The notes beneath the pieces were generated by a model that saw only the letters and a program-made list of their open reading frames with translations, did no database searches and was not told where the DNA came from. Below, one piece after another: positions 60,164 to 64,000 of a stretch of DNA of 64,000 bases. A program made the position numbers and the translations under genes. This stretch comes from Pseudisothecium myosuroides. Lineage: Eukaryota > Streptophyta > Bryopsida > Hypnales > Lembophyllaceae. How positions within the stretch are numbered: position 1 is the first letter of the stretch; every line of letters begins with the position of its first letter. The stretch spans positions 7,442,501-7,506,500 of the forward strand of contig OX637291.1 in the NCBI GenBank assembly GCA_951799445.1, read 5' to 3'.

Positions 60164-62538
60164 CAAATGTCTCCAAAAAAGACAAAGAAATTTGGATAGC
60201 TTTCTATGAAGTCAAATTTGAATGGATATTTTTGAAATTTTGATATACAATGCGAAAATGTATTTCCTTTATAGGAATCTATTTTTTCTATATTAGATAT
60301 TTGGGTTAAGAGTTATGCTACTCAAAGTTTTACATGCAAGGCATACAACTTTAAGTAGCTTTTTCTAAACTCTTCTTTTATTTTTCAAAATTTTCCATGT
60401 TTGGAATAAATATTTTAAAATACAATTATCCTCTCCTCTTCAAAAATTTCAATCTAAGAGTAAAAGTGTATTGACTATATCAAATTGGTTTTAGAAATAC
60501 ATCTTTTAGCTTCAATAAATGAATTCTAGTAACACACAAATTCAAAATTTTCCAAAATGAAATTCCCATAATAGTCTAGTATCATTTTATACAGACTAAA
60601 TTCTCAAAAAAATAACATTTCTTGGCTCAATGCACTAAAAAAATTTTAGTGCACATTGATAATTTTTCTCTAAAACATACTCTAATTCTTTAGGAGGCAA
60701 AATGAATGTAAATGACCTTTTAGCCACTTGCTCAACCACTACAACTACAATAATAGCTAAGCAAAAATTTGGCTTTATTTTAGAAACCTTGAATATACAT
60801 TACCATCCTTCTTTTTTATTTTCTTTCATGAAAGGAAAATCTAAATCTCTAGTAACTTTGAAAAAAATTGAGAATTATCAATCACAATAGTGAGAATGTT
60901 CTAGTTAGCAATACATCCTCTATATTTTTGTTTTCATTTAGAAATATTCAAATTGAGTTTAATGAAAAACTTTATAAGTTTTCTTCACCTTCACTAACCA
61001 CAAAATAAAACTAATAACTTTCATCTCACTAATTGAAGTAGAATGGTTCAAAAGTTTTTGCATAGGTATCAATATACACAATAAAATAAGATTAATGAAT
61101 TTGTTTTGAGAATCTATTTTTAGCTGACTACTTCAATATTGAAATTGGAAAAAAAAACTTTTGTAGTATTTGTTGGAATGACATGAAATAAAGTTCTGCA
61201 TGAAAAATATGATGATTAGGAGCTACAAAAAAAAAATTTAATTCCAAATGCAAAGGCAAGAGAGCCTACCCAAATTCTCCAAAAATCTAATGTGGACTCT
61301 TTAGTTCTTTAAGATTAATATTGTGTGACTCAAACTAGAAAAAAAATATTTTGAATGAATTAAATTTGCAAATTAAACCTCTAAATACATTGCTGAGTAT
61401 TTTTTTTGTAAGTTGGAGAACCGGTCTTTTATCCAAACAAATACTTGTAGGTTTTCTAGAGAAATTATACAAATGGTAGGAAAACGTACAATTGGTAGAG
61501 AAAAAAATGAAAATGGATTACTAGAAATATAACAAACAAAGAATATGACAAATGATGCAATCAAATGAGACATTTTAATTGTACAAAATGTATTTACATA
61601 AGTTGCAAACAACATTTCATCTCACATCTTTTCATCTCACATCTTTTAGCTTAATGTTTAAGATTGATCATGGATACATGTTTGTAATGTAAATTGGTCT
61701 AAAATCAACTTGCTCCTATTTTGCATCTCCAAGTGAGTGCCTTAATTGTCCAAAAATCATTTCATAACTCTTTAAATAAATTCAAAAATCAAAAAGTGGT
61801 TTGCTTAGTTGATAGATTTTGAATATTTTTGGAGTGTGTTATTTTTTTTCCAGTTTATCAAACATAAATCTAAATGCATCAATCTAGATTTTGATTCTTC
61901 TTTTATGAATTATTTTGTTTTGGGGGGTCAAATTAGTAATTTATTTATTGTCATAGTCATAGTTGAATGTTGTATATGGAAGTCTTCAATTTTAATCATT
62001 ACAATTTTTTAGAATATCTAGAATCAATGGAAATTCACAAAGAAGACAAATACAATATGACAATCAAGATTCTATAGATACTAAAGATGAATAATGCAAT
62101 AGTTCCTAAAATCCTTGGAACTATTTATTAAAAAGTATCTAGATTACTTTGGTAAGTCTATACAAATCCACATACTCAATTTATTAGAATATTTCTTGAT
62201 ATACTTATTAAATCTCTTTTCTTACAAAAGCATTTTTTTTATTTGATCTTTATTGATATAACATTTTTGAGAGACTCGTTTATTTAAAGGGAGAATATCC
62301 AACGTTCAGAAGGACAAAGTAACCTCACTAGAATCAAGTGGTCAAAATAATCCTATTATATTGTAAGCAAAGGGCAAGATCAGCACGACTTTGCCTAATA
62401 TTAATATAATTTATAGAAATAAGGTTTGGCATATATTAATATTAGAAGTTTATAGCAAATTCATTTGCCTAAATCAAAAGGAATGTATTAGAATATTGGG
62501 ACCTCACTTTTACAGAGCACAAGGCAGAGGGACTTCTA
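60164..62538. other. AT-rich intergenic DNA, no gene seen
   Basis: More than 2 kb of extremely A/T-rich sequence. ORFs are short and lack motifs. Confidence 0.4.
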
Positions 62539-63319
62539 CGTTGACTCCCAAAAGTAGTTGGCCATCATATACATTGCTCTCATAAATTGAGAAATTGGAA
62601 TTATGAAGTGAAATTTGGACATGTTGTTGTACAAAAGGGAATCTACCTTACTACGAAATTTCACTTAGAATGGACTATATTTAGACCTATTATTATTTGA
62701 ATGAAATTTCTATTTAAAAAAAACTTTTTGTGAGAAGTCAAAATGTCTCATTTCTTTTTACAGGAATAATGTACATCTTGACTAGAATCCCATGTAACAA
62801 GTTTCATGAATTTTGGATTTTTATTGATTGAAATCTTATTAATTGAAATTTGCCCTCAAAAATTTGACTATTTTATTTTTCACTCCATAAATTGCAAAAA
62901 AAAAAGATAAAAATTCAAAATAACATCAAATAACTATATGTATCAAAAGTATATTCTTTTACAATTTATGGAGTGAAAAATAAAAAAGTCAAAATTTTTA
63001 AGGGCAAATTTCAATCAATAAGATTTCAATCAATAAAAATCCAAAATTCATGAAACTTATTACATGTGATTTTAGTCAAAATGTACATTCTTCCTATTAA
63101 AAAAAATGAGACATTTTGACTTCTCACAAAAAGTTTTTTTTTACATAGAAATTTCATTCAAATAATAATAGGTCTAAATATAGTCCATTCTAAGTGAAAT
63201 TTCACATTAAGGTAGAGTCCCTTTTGTACAACAACATGTCCAAATTTCACTTCATAATTCCAATTTCTCAATTTATGAGAGCAATTTATATGGTGGCCAA
63301 CTACTTTTGGGAGTCACTG
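62539..63319. mobile_element. Tc1/mariner-like foldback, copy 2 (near-perfect palindrome)
   Basis: Left CGTTGACTCCCAAAAGTAGT and right (minus strand) CAGTGACTCCCAAAAGTAGT end two arms of about 380 bp centred near 62920, flanked by TA (62537-62538 and 63320-63321). Inner arms include CACTCCATAAATTG facing CAATTTATGGAGTG. A longer relative of 51602-52096; non-coding. Confidence 0.8.
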
Positions 63320-63321
63320 TA

Positions 63322-64000
63322 TATTCATTTCCCTAAAAGGTCTTCTATGATATTTATAAATAGTATGGGAACTGGACCATTATTCAAATTCCTTGTACAA
63401 ATTTTTTTATTACAAATAAAGAAAACTACTAGGCTCTAGAACTGCAAGTCTAAGAAGGTGATCAAGATGGCAATAGTGAACCAAAGATGAAGGATTCAAT
63501 GAACTTGGTCGATGCTATGGAGTTAACTAAGGTAGCCCCCCTCATTCCCGACCACTGACCCATTTCCGATCTATAGGTGCACGTATTTTTGACCAAGCTT
63601 AGAATGTTATTTTTTTCCTTTTCAAGGTTGGAACTAATAAATACATGACACATGTCCCAAGTTGTTAAAAAAATAGGAAACAATGATTAGGTAAAAAGTT
63701 ATTGAATGATCGGAATTGGAAGAGTCTAGACATTGGCCATGGGTCCGGCGCACTTTTTGCCTTCCAAAATTCATAGTAATTTCAATTCAAGCGATAAAAT
63801 TACCAATTTTTTTGCAATCCATGTCATTTCTATCGATATACCTCTGAAAAATACTTGTTTTGGCTTCACTACTCCAGATCATGTTGGAATTCCTTATTCG
63901 GTTGGTTATGAGGGGCTCTACTTTAGATGGTCATCACCTTTGTTACTCAGCTACATTTCTAGATCATCAATTGCAACATCTTTTGACATGTGCACAAGTA
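63322..64000. other. Intergenic DNA, no gene seen
   Basis: Slightly GC-richer than the preceding region, with short ORFs (63194-63439, 63462-63683) that carry no motif. A gene could begin beyond the window edge. Confidence 0.3.

Overview
This is a window of nuclear DNA from a plant-like eukaryote. The genes have GT-AG introns of roughly 80-1400 bases. One encodes an NAD-type glycolytic GAPDH, one a plant-type nuclear envelope NEMP/DUF2215 protein, and one an organelle-style protein with a transit-like N-terminus. Everything between the genes is AT-rich and full of transposon relics. I place it in the streptophytes (land plants or close relatives, with a large repeat-rich genome), but the sequence alone does not fix the species.

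Region 1 (about 2.4-25.0 kb) is the gene-bearing part. A GAPDH gene (plus strand, 8 coding exons, 3537-5793) follows a long GC-rich leader. An NEMP/TMEM194-family gene (plus strand, 11 coding exons, 10480-15941) has two tiny upstream ORFs and at least two MITEs in its introns. A 12-exon gene (minus strand, 24903-19606) could be assembled with all splice phases in register into 517 codons. It joins a RimM-type PRC-barrel domain to four copies of a helical P...R.DL..A....GG...VA..LG repeat and lacks the usual RimM N-terminal barrel. The three genes are unrelated in function and show no operon-like logic.

Region 2 (about 25.1-64 kb) holds no gene I can recognise. It is a dense, nested graveyard of non-autonomous elements. 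The main family has CCCCTRAR... ends bounded by TTAA. A paralogous empty site next to the 16.8-17.8 kb copy supports TTAA target duplication, the mark of the piggyBac superfamily. Other classes are large near-perfect palindromes (25.5-26.2, 34.2-34.9, 51.6-52.1 and 62.5-63.3 kb), a foldback whose arms are tandem units of about 178 bp (32.8-34.1 kb), Stowaway-like and pogo-like TA-flanked MITEs, and several dispersed unclassified repeats. A few GC-richer islands (36.4-37.0, 41.6-42.6, 53.4-54.1 and 57.2-57.5 kb) have short ORFs and could be captured or decayed gene pieces. No transposase, rRNA, tRNA or CRISPR could be supported.
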